Positions 7,830 to 17,200 are shown, counted from the stretch's first letter. The stretch: 64,000 bases of DNA from Litorivivens sp041624475 (GCF_041624475.1 NZ_JBFJUX010000006.1:104247-168246); one strand, 5' to 3'. Notes: generated by a model not told the origin, from the sequence alone. Translations and numbers: made by a program.

Positions 7830-10685
7830 ATGTTGAAGAGATCGCTGGCTGGCGTAGCGCTGATTGTTGGCCTTGGAGCTACCTCACTGAGCCACGCGCT
7901 GAGTATGGGTGAGTTACGCCTGAATTCGGCACTCAATCAGCCCCTGGAAGCTCGCATTACGCTGCGTGACACCGGAAATCTGAGCAGTGACCAGATAACC
8001 GTCAAGCTGGCCTCAGCCGAGGACTTTGAGAAATCCGGGATCGACTTCAACTACCTGCTGTCCAAACTGCAGTTTGAAGTGAGCGTGGGTGACGACGGCA
8101 AGGGCGTGGTGGTGATCAAGTCCCGCGAGCCCATCGTTGAACCCTATCTCAACTTTTTGGTAGAGGCTCGCTGGCCCGCTGGCCGTATGCTGCGGGAGTA
8201 CACTGTGCTGCTGGACCTGCCGGTCGTCAGTGATGCGCGCACTTCGGCGGTACAAACAGCTGCGGGCGGGGCTGTTAGTCAGGCAGCGCAGGCAACCCCG
8301 GCGACCCGCGAAGAAGTGGTGATGCTGGAAGAAACCCAGGGTCAGCAGGAAACACAAAGCGGACCGAAACCCCGAGAGGGTGAGGATCGCACCGCGCTGC
8401 CGCGCGCTGAGCGACCCACCGAGTATCGGGTACAGCACAATGACATGTTGTGGGACATTGCCACGACCTATAAACCCGAAGGCGTCAGCGTCCAGCAAAC
8501 CATGCTGGCTTTGCTGCGCAAGAATCCCCGCGCCTTTATCGGTGACAATATCAACCGCCTGAAATCCGGCTACGTGCTGCGTCTGCCGACAGCCGAAGAG
8601 GCGCGCGAGCTGTCGCAGGATTCAGCGGTAAAGGAAATTCGCCGTCAGAACGCCGTTTGGCGAGGTGAAGCGCTCCCTTCTGACGGCGATCTGGATGCGG
8701 CGCCCCAACTTGATGCTACAGCGCGCGAAGACGCGGCTGTTGACGATGCAGCCAAACCCCGCACCGAAGCGCGACTGTCTATTGCAACGCCCGGTGAATC
8801 TGCCAGCGAAGGCAGCGACGGTGAAGTTCAACAGTTGCGCGACGAGCTTGCCGCCAATCAGGAAAATCTCGACAAGGTCGAGCGGGAAAATGCCGAGCTG
8901 AATTCCCGTCTGGGTGATCTGGAGCGCCAGCTGGCAACCCTGCAACGACTGCTAGAACTGAAAGACGACCAGTTGGCGACCCTGCAACAGCAGATGGGTG
9001 CCGAGCCCGAAACGGTTGAAGCTCCAGCTTCACCGGAAACAGCCGAATCAGCTTCCGATGCAGGTGATACTGCAACCGAGCAGGCAAAGCCTGAGCCTGC
9101 GCCCGCAGCTCCTCAGCCACAGCCTGAGGCCGAGCAAAGCCTGCTGGATAATCCGCTGCTTCGCTACGGTGCGCTGGGTATTTTGCTGCTGCTTTTGATT
9201 GTTGCCCTGCTGCGTCGATTCAGCCAAAAGAAAACGGAAGCTCCCTTTGATAGCCGCGACTCGCTTGACGAAGAGGATGACGGCATACCGCCCATGAGCG
9301 ACGACTTTGATGCATCGGCGACCGGCAGTCATCAGGATATGGATGACGACGAAGACGATGCGGGCAATACCACGCTCATTATTGAGCCAAACCGCGAGGC
9401 CGATAGCGCGGAGGACACTTCTGATAGTTTTGACGATTTCGATGACTTGTTGAGTGATGACAGCGATGCCGGCCGTGATGAGGCAGATGCTGATACCGGC
9501 CAGACTGCAGCAGCGCCGTCACAGCAGGTTGAAGCGGAAACCGATGATGCGCTGGCTGAAGCTGAAATCTATGTGGCTTATGGTCGCTATGATCAGGCCG
9601 CGCAAATGCTCAACGCCGCTATAGCCAAAGAGCCGGAGCGCACTGATCTGCGCGTTAAGCTGCTCGGCGTGTTTCTGGAAACCCGGGATCAGACTAAGTT
9701 TATTGACGCTTTCCGCGAGCTGGAAGCGATGGGTGATCAGGAGGCAATTGCCGAGGTCAAGGAGTCCATGTCGGCGGTAGAAGGTGTCAGTGACTGGCTG
9801 CGTGACGAAGATGCGGCCCCGGTTGCCCATGCCGAGCCGGCTGGCGTCGATGATGACGATACCGACCTGGATTTTGATCTGGACGATGACGAGGAATTCG
9901 GTGAAACGCTGATTCGCGAGCCGGATGCTGCGCCTGAATCGACGACTCCCGACAAAGCTGAAGTCGATGATCTCGATCTGGGCTCTCTTGATCTGGATGA
10001 TCTTGACGCCGATGAGGCGGACAGCGAGCTGTCGCTGGGTGATACCACTGAGAGAAAACCCGAAGCGAGCCTCGAAGAAGATGATCTGTCCTTCGATCTG
10101 GACCTGGATGACGATCTCGATCTTGGCGGGCTGGAAGATGACGACAGCAAGCCGTCGGAAGGCAGCGCAGGTAAAGATGTGGGTGGTGGCGAGCTGTCAC
10201 TGGATGATCTCGACGAAGATTTCGATCTGGGTGAGCTTGATGACGAGCTCTCGCTGGAAGGCGACAGTGAGGGTCCGCTGACACCCGAGCTCGAGCCTGA
10301 GGACGATGAGCTTAGTCTGGACGAAGCGGACATCGCACCGGCACCTTCAGCCCCGGCAGAGCCTGCGCCCGAACCCGAACCCGCGCCGTCAGTAGAAAAG
10401 CCCGACGCGAAAGCCGAAGACAGCTTTGATGACCTGGAGCTCGACGACTTCAATTTCGATGAGGACAGCGCCGCCGCAGGCCTCGATGATCTCGAAAGCG
10501 ACGATATGAGTGACGATCTTGGCTTGCTGGGCGACAGCGACGAGGTTGCCACCAAGTTGGACCTGGCGCGTGCCTATATCGATATGGGTGATGCCGATGG
10601 TGCCAGAGAGATGCTGCAGGAAGTGATGGAAGAGGGCAATGACGAGCAGAAACAGGACGCTAACGAACTCCTGTCCCGCCTGTAA
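7830..10685 (+). CDS. fimV: FimV-type peptidoglycan-binding hub protein
   Basis: FimV proteins organise the cell pole, type IV pilus assembly (twitching) and cyclic-AMP signalling in Pseudomonas. This 951-residue protein has the family layout. There is a cleavable signal peptide (about 1-26), the FimV N-terminal domain (LGELRLNSALNQPL-like start), and a LysM-like periplasmic domain around 190-235 (EYRVQHNDMLWDIA). A coiled coil follows at about 325-395 and one membrane helix at about 445-462. A long, very acidic cytoplasmic region rich in Asp-Asp-Leu-Asp repeats leads to the conserved C-terminal TPR-like cap (LDLARAYIDMGDADGAREML). AGGAAG precedes the ATG. The neighbourhood matches Pseudomonas. 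Confidence 0.93.
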   Translation: MLKRSLAGVALIVGLGATSLSHALSMGELRLNSALNQPLEARITLRDTGNLSSDQITVKLASAEDFEKSGIDFNYLLSKLQFEVSVGDDGKGVVVIKSREPIVEPYLNFLVEARWPAGRMLREYTVLLDLPVVSDARTSAVQTAAGGAVSQAAQATPATREEVVMLEETQGQQETQSGPKPREGEDRTALPRAERPTEYRVQHNDMLWDIATTYKPEGVSVQQTMLALLRKNPRAFIGDNINRLKSGYVLRLPTAEEARELSQDSAVKEIRRQNAVWRGEALPSDGDLDAAPQLDATAREDAAVDDAAKPRTEARLSIATPGESASEGSDGEVQQLRDELAANQENLDKVERENAELNSRLGDLERQLATLQRLLELKDDQLATLQQQMGAEPETVEAPASPETAESASDAGDTATEQAKPEPAPAAPQPQPEAEQSLLDNPLLRYGALGILLLLLIVALLRRFSQKKTEAPFDSRDSLDEEDDGIPPMSDDFDASATGSHQDMDDDEDDAGNTTLIIEPNREADSAEDTSDSFDDFDDLLSDDSDAGRDEADADTGQTAAAPSQQVEAETDDALAEAEIYVAYGRYDQAAQMLNAAIAKEPERTDLRVKLLGVFLETRDQTKFIDAFRELEAMGDQEAIAEVKESMSAVEGVSDWLRDEDAAPVAHAEPAGVDDDDTDLDFDLDDDEEFGETLIREPDAAPESTTPDKAEVDDLDLGSLDLDDLDADEADSELSLGDTTERKPEASLEEDDLSFDLDLDDDLDLGGLEDDDSKPSEGSAGKDVGGGELSLDDLDEDFDLGELDDELSLEGDSEGPLTPELEPEDDELSLDEADIAPAPSAPAEPAPEPEPAPSVEKPDAKAEDSFDDLELDDFNFDEDSAAAGLDDLESDDMSDDLGLLGDSDEVATKLDLARAYIDMGDADGAREMLQEVMEEGNDEQKQDANELLSRL

Positions 10686-10755
10686 TGTAAGCCTGCCCGG
10701 GGGTGCCCACTGCGAGCGCTCCCGGACTCCTTCCCGATTCTTCGTGTGACCCCAA

Positions 10756-11601
10756 GTGATTGAACAATTCTCCCGAAGCCATGTATTCCCCGCTGGTGGG
10801 CGCGTGGCGATGGCCCTGTCCTACGACGGCACGTCCTACAATGGCTGGCAGCAGCAGCATTCACCGTCGATGCCCAGCGTGCAGGATGCGCTGGAACGCG
10901 CTTTGAGCAAGGTGGCGAACCAGTCGATTAAGGTCCAGTGCGCAGGGCGTACCGACAGCGGTGTTCATGCCGCCCATCAGGTCGTCCATTTTGACAGCCC
11001 GGTTCCGCGCCCGGAAGCAGCCTGGGTCATGGGCGTGAACTCCGCCTTGCCGGATGATATCGCTGTGCATTGGGCTCGTCCGGTCGATCAGCAGTTCAAT
11101 GCCCGGTTCAGTGCTACGGCGAGGCGCTATCGCTACGTGTTTTTCAGTGCCCCGACGAGACCTGCGATTAATCGGCAGGCCGTTACCTGGATTCCTGAAG
11201 CGCTGGATGCCTCAGCGATGCAGGACGCCGCGCAGGCGCTGCTGGGTGAGCAGGATTTCAGTGCTTTCAGGGCGGCGGGTTGCCAGTCGCGCACGCCGAT
11301 GCGCAACGTGCATCATGCGCAGGTTATTCAGCGCGGGGCCCTCACGGTATTGGATATTCAGGCCAATGCCTTTTTGCATCATATGGTGCGCAATATCGCC
11401 GGGTCGTTGCGCAAGGTCGGCAATGCTCAGGAATCTCCGCGCTGGATTGCTGATTTACTCGCCGGGCGGGACCGCTGCGCCGCGGCGGCCACGGCGGCAC
11501 CGAATGGCCTCTATCTTGTCGACGTCATTTATCCAAGCCAATTTCAGCTGCCTCAGACTGGTTTGGGCCCTGATTTTCTCGCCCCCTGGCTGAAGGCTTG
11601 A
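10756..11601 (+). CDS. truA: tRNA pseudouridine(38-40) synthase
   Basis: TruA isomerises uridines 38-40 in the anticodon arm of several tRNAs. The 281-residue protein shows the catalytic Asp67 in CAGRTDSGVHA and the N-terminal ALSYDGTSYNGWQ. The start is taken as GTG 10756, which gives a short N-terminal extension as in pseudomonads. A GTG at 10804, right before the conserved fold, is an alternative. It lies between fimV and trpF as in Pseudomonas. Confidence 0.94.
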   Translation: MIEQFSRSHVFPAGGRVAMALSYDGTSYNGWQQQHSPSMPSVQDALERALSKVANQSIKVQCAGRTDSGVHAAHQVVHFDSPVPRPEAAWVMGVNSALPDDIAVHWARPVDQQFNARFSATARRYRYVFFSAPTRPAINRQAVTWIPEALDASAMQDAAQALLGEQDFSAFRAAGCQSRTPMRNVHHAQVIQRGALTVLDIQANAFLHHMVRNIAGSLRKVGNAQESPRWIADLLAGRDRCAAAATAAPNGLYLVDVIYPSQFQLPQTGLGPDFLAPWLKA

Positions 11602-11623
11602 GGCAGCATTCGGCGCCGCAGTC

Positions 11624-11632
11624 TGCTAGAAT
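11624..11632 (+). promoter_or_regulatory. Extended -10 element TGCTAGAAT upstream of trpF
   Basis: This is identical to the nonamer upstream of leuB, again without a recognisable -35 and followed by a C-rich TCCCGCCC stretch. It lies 36 bases before the trpF GTG. No Trp-rich leader peptide is visible, so classical trp attenuation is not supported here. Confidence 0.42.
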
Positions 11633-11667
11633 TCCCGCCCTTAAATCAGGTAAATGGTGGGATCCGA

Positions 11668-12288
11668 GTGGCGCGTATTCGCGTAAAGATCTGTGGCATA
11701 ACGCGAGTCGAAGACGCTGTCGCTGCCGACCGCGCGGGCGCCGATGCGATTGGTTTGGTGTTTTATCCGCCCAGTTCCCGGAATATAAGTCAGGAGGTCG
11801 GCGCTGAGATTAGCGCCAGCCTTAGGGCTTTCACAACCTCGGTGGGTTTGTTTGTTAATCCGGAACCCGCAGAAGTGGAACGTGTGCTCAACAGGGTAAG
11901 ACTCGATCGCCTGCAGTTTCACGGCGATGAGAGCGAGGCTTTCTGCCGACAGTTTGGTGTTCCCTATCTTAAAGCGCTGCGCACACGTCCGGGCGCTGAT
12001 CTTGCTGCGATCGCTGCGAATTACCCGTCCGCAAGCGGGATCCTGCTGGACAGCTACAAGCCGGGGGTTGCCGGCGGGACAGGCGAAACCTTTGATTGGC
12101 AGCTGATACCGGAATCTCTGAGCAGCACTATCATTTTGGCCGGTGGATTGAATCCGGACAATGTGGCGCTAGCCATCGAGCAGGTTCGGCCCGCGGCAGT
12201 GGATGTCAGTGGCGGCGTGGAGTCGGCGCCGGGCATCAAGTCAGAAGACAAAATTCGAGCTTTTATAGAGGCAGTAAATCGTGGCTAA
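11668..12288 (+). CDS. trpF: Phosphoribosylanthranilate isomerase
   Basis: Converts N-(5-phosphoribosyl)anthranilate to the carboxyphenylamino deoxyribulose phosphate in tryptophan synthesis. A 206-residue single (beta/alpha)8 barrel. It starts RIRVKICGITRVEDA with the catalytic Cys in VKICGIT, and the general acid Asp is expected in LLDSYKPGVAGGTG. VDVSGGVESAPGIKS is the phosphate-binding end. It starts at GTG 11668 after GGTGGGA. It overlaps trpB by eight bases, giving a trpF-trpB-trpA unit; the other trp genes are elsewhere. Confidence 0.95.
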   Translation: MARIRVKICGITRVEDAVAADRAGADAIGLVFYPPSSRNISQEVGAEISASLRAFTTSVGLFVNPEPAEVERVLNRVRLDRLQFHGDESEAFCRQFGVPYLKALRTRPGADLAAIAANYPSASGILLDSYKPGVAGGTGETFDWQLIPESLSSTIILAGGLNPDNVALAIEQVRPAAVDVSGGVESAPGIKSEDKIRAFIEAVNRG

Positions 12289-13507
12289 AGCGATAGATAA
12301 AGCGGTTGATTACGCAAGTTTTCCGGATAAGCGCGGGCACTTTGGCCCTTATGGTGGGCGCTTTGTATCAGAGACCCTTATGTGTGCGCTGGATGAGCTG
12401 GAAGCGGCCTATCAGCGTTTAAAAAACGACAAGGACTTTCAGGCTGAGTTTGACCAGGATCTGGCTCAGTACGTCGGCAGACCCTCTCCGCTTTACCTGG
12501 CCGAGCGTTGGAGCCGGGAAACCGGTGGCGCGCAGATTTACCTCAAGCGTGAAGACCTTAATCACACCGGCGCACACAAGGTTAATAACACCATCGGGCA
12601 GGCTCTACTGGCGAAGCACATGGGCAAGAAACGCATCATTGCCGAAACCGGTGCCGGTCAGCACGGTGTGGCTTCCGCCACCGTTGCCGCCCGACTGGGT
12701 ATGAGCTGCCACGTGTTTATGGGCGAAGAAGACGTTCATCGTCAGGCCCTGAATGTTTACCGCATGAAACTGCTGGGTGCAGAGGTGATTCCGGTGAAAT
12801 CCGGTTCGCGCACACTGAAAGATGCTATGAACGAAGCGATGCGCGACTGGGTTACCAATGTCGACGACACCTTTTACATCATAGGTACCGTGGCGGGTCC
12901 GCACCCCTATCCGCAGCTGGTGCGGGATTTTCAGTCCATTATCGGTCGGGAGGCACGCGCCCAGTGTCTGGAGCAAACCGGACGACTGCCGGATGCACTG
13001 GTGGCCTGCGTGGGCGGTGGCTCAAACGCCATTGGCCTTTTCCACCCCTTCCTCAACGACGAGTCCGTAGCGATGTATGGTGTCGAGGCCGGAGGCTATG
13101 GCGTAGAAACCGGACAGCATGCTGCACCGCTCAGTGCGGGTACGCCGGGCGTGCTGCACGGCAACCGAACCTATTTGATGCAGGACGATAACGGTCAGAT
13201 TATTCACACCCACTCGGTGTCGGCGGGCTTGGACTATCCGGGGGTTGGCCCTGAGCATGCCTGGCTGAAAGATATCGGTCGCGCCGAGTACGTGAGTGTC
13301 AATGATGACGAGGCGCTGACCGCGTTTCGGGAATTGACTTTGGTGGAAGGTATTATGCCGGCACTGGAGTCCAGTCATGCGCTGGCCTACGGCAAGAAGC
13401 TTGCCCAGTCGCTGGACAAAGACAAGACCATCATCATTAATTTGTCCGGGCGCGGTGACAAGGATATTCACACCGTCGCGCAGATCGACGGTATCCAGCT
13501 CACCTGA
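12281..13507 (+). CDS. trpB: Tryptophan synthase beta chain
   Basis: PLP-dependent condensation of indole with serine to give tryptophan. The 408 residues are normal for the family. The PLP lysine is Lys100 in HTGAHKVNNT, and the phosphate-binding loop reads CVGGGSNAIG. It starts at GTG 12281 inside the trpF 3' end, with GAGG at 12268-12271. TrpA follows after 26 bases, so the alpha2beta2 complex is made from one message. Confidence 0.97.
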   Translation: MAKAIDKAVDYASFPDKRGHFGPYGGRFVSETLMCALDELEAAYQRLKNDKDFQAEFDQDLAQYVGRPSPLYLAERWSRETGGAQIYLKREDLNHTGAHKVNNTIGQALLAKHMGKKRIIAETGAGQHGVASATVAARLGMSCHVFMGEEDVHRQALNVYRMKLLGAEVIPVKSGSRTLKDAMNEAMRDWVTNVDDTFYIIGTVAGPHPYPQLVRDFQSIIGREARAQCLEQTGRLPDALVACVGGGSNAIGLFHPFLNDESVAMYGVEAGGYGVETGQHAAPLSAGTPGVLHGNRTYLMQDDNGQIIHTHSVSAGLDYPGVGPEHAWLKDIGRAEYVSVNDDEALTAFRELTLVEGIMPALESSHALAYGKKLAQSLDKDKTIIINLSGRGDKDIHTVAQIDGIQLT

Positions 13508-13533
13508 GCCCGTTTAATTTTAAGGAAGTCACT

Positions 13534-14343
13534 TTGAGTCGTTTAACCGCGAAATTCGATGCCCTGCGCAGCGCTAAGCGCAAGGCGCTGGTTCCCTATA
13601 TTGTCGCCGGCGATCCCGATATGGAACGCACCCTGCCGTTGATGCACAAGCTCGTGGAGCAGGGCGCAGACATTCTGGAACTGGGCGTACCTTTTTCCGA
13701 CCCGATGGCCGAAGGCCCGACCATCCAGTTGGCCCACGAGCGGGCGCTGGTTCACGCAGTCAGCCTCAGTGGAATACTGGAGCTGGTCACCGAGTATCGC
13801 AGGCAGGATCAGGATACGCCCATTGTGCTGATGGGCTACGCCAATCCGGTCGAGCGTATGGGCTACGACTGCTTTGCCGAGCGTGCCGGTCGCGCCGGTG
13901 TCGATGGTGTTCTAATTGTCGATATGCCCCCGGAAGAGGCGGAGCCGCTGAATGAAGCACTGGCTCGGCACGAACTGGACAATATCTTTCTGTTGGCGCC
14001 AACCACCACGGATGAGCGTATTGCCAAAGTCGCCGGTCTGGCCGGGGGCTATATCTACTGTGTTTCGCTGAAGGGTGTAACCGGTGCCGGCAATATCGAC
14101 GTTGATCAGGTGCAGAAGCTGATGCAGCGTATCCAGGCCCATACCAATCTGCCCGTCACCGTTGGTTTTGGTATTAAAAACGCAGAAACGGCTACCCGCG
14201 TCGCGGTTTGCTGTGATGGAGTCGTAGTAGGCAGTGCTCTGGTCGACGCGGTGGCCAGAGCCGAGAAAAACGGCACGGATGTGTTGGAGGCGACAACATT
14301 AATTCGCGATATCCGTCATGCACTTGATGCCATAAGTCGTTAG
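13534..14343 (+). CDS. trpA: Tryptophan synthase alpha chain
   Basis: Cleaves indole-3-glycerol phosphate to indole, which is channelled to TrpB. The 269 residues carry the family motif LELGVPFSDPMAEGPTIQ. The catalytic Glu49 is present. The residue at the position of the second catalytic acid, Asp60 in Escherichia coli, is Glu here (reads MAEGPT). The phosphate-binding VGFGIKN and VVVGSALVD near the end are intact. Translation starts at TTG 13534, supported by AAGGA seven bases upstream (13522-13526). The accD gene follows after 50 bases. Confidence 0.96.
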   Translation: MSRLTAKFDALRSAKRKALVPYIVAGDPDMERTLPLMHKLVEQGADILELGVPFSDPMAEGPTIQLAHERALVHAVSLSGILELVTEYRRQDQDTPIVLMGYANPVERMGYDCFAERAGRAGVDGVLIVDMPPEEAEPLNEALARHELDNIFLLAPTTTDERIAKVAGLAGGYIYCVSLKGVTGAGNIDVDQVQKLMQRIQAHTNLPVTVGFGIKNAETATRVAVCCDGVVVGSALVDAVARAEKNGTDVLEATTLIRDIRHALDAISR

Positions 14344-14393
14344 AATACCTAGTAATTTGATATTGCTATTTTGACTTAACAACAGGAAGCGTC

Positions 14394-15278
14394 ATGAGCT
14401 GGGTCGATAAAATTGTTCCCTCCATAGTCCGGCGGGAAAACCCGATAGATCGCCGCGACGAAAATGGTCGCGGCAGCGCCATACCGGAAGGTCTCTGGAA
14501 GAAATGCGTCAAGTGCGACGCCGTGCTGTACCGGCCCGAGCTGGAAGCCAATCTGGATATCTGCCCCAAGTGTGATCACCATCATCGCATCGGTGCCCGC
14601 CGGCGACTGGATATTTTCCTGGACGAAGAAGGTCGCGAAGAAATCCTCACCCATATCGAGCCGATAGATCGGCTCAAGTTCAAAGACAAACGCAAATACA
14701 AGGATCGTCTCACAGCGGCGCAGAAATCCACCGGCGAAAAAGATGCGCTGGTCGCTTTCAAGGGCAGCCTGAAAGAGTTGCCTGTGGTTGCCGTTGCCTT
14801 TGAATTTAATTTCCACGGCGGCTCCATGGGTTACGCTGTTGGTGAAAAATTCACACAGGCCGCCAATGTGGCACTGGAAGAGCGGGTACCGCTGGTGTGT
14901 TTCTCTGCCTCCGGTGGCGCGCGTATGCAGGAAGCGCTGATATCGCTGATGCAGATGGCGAAAACCAGCGCCGTACTGGAGCGCATGAAGCAAGAAGGCA
15001 TTCCCTATATTTCCTTTATGACCGACCCGATTTACGGTGGCGTCTCGGCTTCGCTGGCGCTGCTCGGAGATATCAACATTGCCGAGCCGGGCGCACGTGC
15101 CGGTTTTGCAGGCCCTAATATTATTGAGCAGACCATTCGCCAGAAATTACCGCCGGGTTTTCAGCGCAGCGAATTTCTACTGGAGCACGGTGCCATTGAT
15201 ATGATCGTGCACCGCAGGGATATTCGAGACACCCTTAGTCGCCTGCTCGGTAATATGACTTTCTATTCGCAGGAATGA
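14394..15278 (+). CDS. accD: Acetyl-CoA carboxylase carboxyltransferase subunit beta
   Basis: The beta half of the bacterial acetyl-CoA carboxylase carboxyltransferase, making malonyl-CoA for fatty acid synthesis. An N-terminal zinc ribbon is formed by Cys38, Cys41, Cys57 and Cys60 (CVKC and CPKC). It is followed by the crotonase-like carboxyltransferase fold with SASGGARMQEAL. At 294 residues it is normal in length. Its stop overlaps the folC start (ATGA), as in Pseudomonas and E. coli neighbourhoods. It is distinct from the two acyl-CoA carboxyltransferases encoded further along. Confidence 0.97.
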   Translation: MSWVDKIVPSIVRRENPIDRRDENGRGSAIPEGLWKKCVKCDAVLYRPELEANLDICPKCDHHHRIGARRRLDIFLDEEGREEILTHIEPIDRLKFKDKRKYKDRLTAAQKSTGEKDALVAFKGSLKELPVVAVAFEFNFHGGSMGYAVGEKFTQAANVALEERVPLVCFSASGGARMQEALISLMQMAKTSAVLERMKQEGIPYISFMTDPIYGGVSASLALLGDINIAEPGARAGFAGPNIIEQTIRQKLPPGFQRSEFLLEHGAIDMIVHRRDIRDTLSRLLGNMTFYSQE

Positions 15279-16561
15279 CCGCGCTTTCTGACTGGCTGCA
15301 ACGGCTGGAAACTCTGCACCCGGCGCCGATGGCGCTGGGTCTGGATCGACTCTCTCCCGTCTTTCAAAAGCTCAATCCCGACCTGTCTGCCGCGAAGGTC
15401 ATTACCGTCGCTGGCACCAACGGCAAGGGTTCTGTCGTGGAGCTGTTGCAGAACCTGCTGCTCAGCGCCGGGCACCGGGTTGGGCTATACACATCGCCTC
15501 ATCTGCTGCGTTATAACGAGCGGGTGCGCGTCAATGGTGTCGAGCTTGATGATGAAACAATCATCGCCGGCTTCGAAGCGGTGGAGCGCTGCCGCAATGA
15601 TATTTCGCTAACGTATTTTGAATTTTCGACTCTCGCTGCCCTGCACAATTTTGCTCAGGCAAAACTCGATTACATGATTCTCGAAGTAGGGCTGGGTGGG
15701 CGTCTCGATGCGGTCAATATTGTTGACCCGGATCTGTGTGTACTGACCTCGGTTGCCCTCGATCACGAAGCCTGGCTGGGCAATGACCGCGAGCAGATCG
15801 GTGCGGAGAAGGCAGGTATTTTCCGGCCCGGTGTACCGGTTGTCTGCGGTGATGCTGAGCCGCCCGAGTCGGTACTGAGCCGGGTTAAGGAGCTCGGCTG
15901 CCCGTACTTCCATTGCGGCGAAGATTTTGTGTTGCAGCAATCGGACAACGGTGGCGCACTGTGGTGGGGGCGCTCGCGGGGCGGCTCCCGTCGCGAGGTG
16001 CATTACAAAGGGCAGCTACACCTGTTGTCGGTGAATATTGCCTGTGCCCTGCAGGCCTACTGGCTGCTCAAAGATGACGCGCCCCCGGATTGGTCGGCCT
16101 TGAGCTCCACTGTGCCGGGGCGTCAGGAACACCTGAATTTTGAAGGTATCGATATTATTCTTGATGTCGCTCACAACCCGGCGGCGAGCGCGGCTTTGGC
16201 GTGGCACCTGCAGCAGTTGCCGCCGGTTGAGCGCTGTTGTGCCCTGTTTGCAGTGATGGCGGACAAGGAAATCGACGGGATGGTGGCGGCGCTCAAGGAT
16301 TCCTTTCACGCCTGGTTTCTCGGCGATTTGACGGGCAATCCTCGCGCAAAGCCCGCCCGCGACCTGGCACCATTGCTACACGCTCAGGGGATCTCTATGA
16401 TCAGTGTCAGCAAAAACATGCGCCAGACCTTTGCTCGGGCGATGTCCTTGCTGGAGCCGGGCCATCGCCTGGTGGTGTTCGGCTCGGTTTTTACAGTGGC
16501 GGCTATTAAAACTATTCTTGAGCAGAAACTGTCTCGACAGGATCTGGAAGGGGAAATCTGA
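15275..16561 (+). CDS. folC: Bifunctional folylpolyglutamate/dihydrofolate synthase
   Basis: Adds glutamate to dihydropteroate and to reduced folates. The 428-residue Mur-ligase-like protein has the ATP loop AGTNGKGSV (47-53 core GTNGKGS), the Omega-loop region TSPHLLRYNERVRVNG and DVAHNPAA in the C-terminal domain. It overlaps accD by four bases and is directly abutted by the SPOR-domain gene, with no intervening base. The accD-folC-dedD-cvpA-purF order is ancient in Gammaproteobacteria. Confidence 0.96.
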   Translation: MTALSDWLQRLETLHPAPMALGLDRLSPVFQKLNPDLSAAKVITVAGTNGKGSVVELLQNLLLSAGHRVGLYTSPHLLRYNERVRVNGVELDDETIIAGFEAVERCRNDISLTYFEFSTLAALHNFAQAKLDYMILEVGLGGRLDAVNIVDPDLCVLTSVALDHEAWLGNDREQIGAEKAGIFRPGVPVVCGDAEPPESVLSRVKELGCPYFHCGEDFVLQQSDNGGALWWGRSRGGSRREVHYKGQLHLLSVNIACALQAYWLLKDDAPPDWSALSSTVPGRQEHLNFEGIDIILDVAHNPAASAALAWHLQQLPPVERCCALFAVMADKEIDGMVAALKDSFHAWFLGDLTGNPRAKPARDLAPLLHAQGISMISVSKNMRQTFARAMSLLEPGHRLVVFGSVFTVAAIKTILEQKLSRQDLEGEI

Positions 16562-17140
16562 ATGAAACAGCGACTGGTAGGCGCGCTGGTACTGGTTAGT
16601 GGCGGTATCGTGCTGTGGTCAGTCCTTTTTACTGGCCCCGCTGCCTACAAAGTGGATCGCAGCACACAGATACCGCCGGCGCCCAAAGTCGTCGAACCGG
16701 AACCGGCAGCGCCGAAACGCCCTATGCAGGTGGCTGAAGTTGAGCCGGAACAGCCCATGCCGGAGCCACCGGTACCCGCGATTCCCGCGACTGGCGACAG
16801 TGCGGAAGCCGAGGCAGCGCCTGAATCCAATAGCAAGTCCGAGACGGCAAGCCGGCCCGAGCCCAAGGCGCCGATTGTTGATGACAGTACCGGCGTGGCC
16901 AATGCCTGGATTGTGCAGGTGGCCAGTTTCAGCAACGAGGGCAATGCCAACAAGCTCAAGGAACGGCTGCAGGCAAAAGGCTACAAAGCCTATGTGAAAG
17001 CGGCGCCCACAAGCAGTGGCAAAGTTTTGCAGCGGGTATTTGTCGGGCCGGAATTGAAAAAAGCCGTGGCCGAGCAGCACAAGGCAGAGATTGAAGCGGC
17101 GTTCAAACTCAAAGCTTTATTGCATGAGTTCAAACCCTGA
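16562..17140 (+). CDS. dedD: DedD-like SPOR-domain cell-division protein
   Basis: A 192-residue single-pass inner-membrane protein: a membrane anchor at about 8-26, a Pro/Glu-rich periplasmic linker, and a C-terminal SPOR domain from about 115 (NAWIVQVASFSNEGNANKL). SPOR domains bind denuded septal peptidoglycan, so a role in cell constriction like DedD is expected from fold and position between folC and cvpA. The start directly follows the folC stop. Confidence 0.88.
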   Translation: MKQRLVGALVLVSGGIVLWSVLFTGPAAYKVDRSTQIPPAPKVVEPEPAAPKRPMQVAEVEPEQPMPEPPVPAIPATGDSAEAEAAPESNSKSETASRPEPKAPIVDDSTGVANAWIVQVASFSNEGNANKLKERLQAKGYKAYVKAAPTSSGKVLQRVFVGPELKKAVAEQHKAEIEAAFKLKALLHEFKP

Positions 17141-17161
17141 CTGGGCGTACAGCCGATACCT

Positions 17162-17193
17162 TGGTAGAATTCCCGCTTCTCGACGGGGCGGGA
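17162..17193 (+). promoter_or_regulatory. Extended -10 element TGGTAGAAT with a 5' hairpin upstream of cvpA
   Basis: TGGTAGAAT at 17162-17170 is followed at once by an inverted repeat, TCCCGC (17171-17176) with GCGGGA (17188-17193). This is the same arrangement as upstream of leuB. The GCGGGA arm also supplies the purine-rich ribosome site for the cvpA GTG seven bases later, so folding could limit translation. Confidence 0.4.
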
Positions 17194-17200
17194 CTGTTTA

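Noticed and set aside
9840..10540. Repetitive GATGAT/CTGGAT-type DNA as a possible satellite or mobile repeat
   Set aside because: It encodes the normal acidic low-complexity region of FimV and keeps the reading frame.
9737..10555. Ser-rich 272-codon minus-strand frame within fimV
   Set aside because: It is the reverse reading of the acidic Asp/Leu repeats of FimV, which gives poly-Ser/Arg by composition only.
11602..11667. trp attenuator with leader peptide before trpF
   Set aside because: No short frame with Trp codons and no alternative terminator/antiterminator pair was found.
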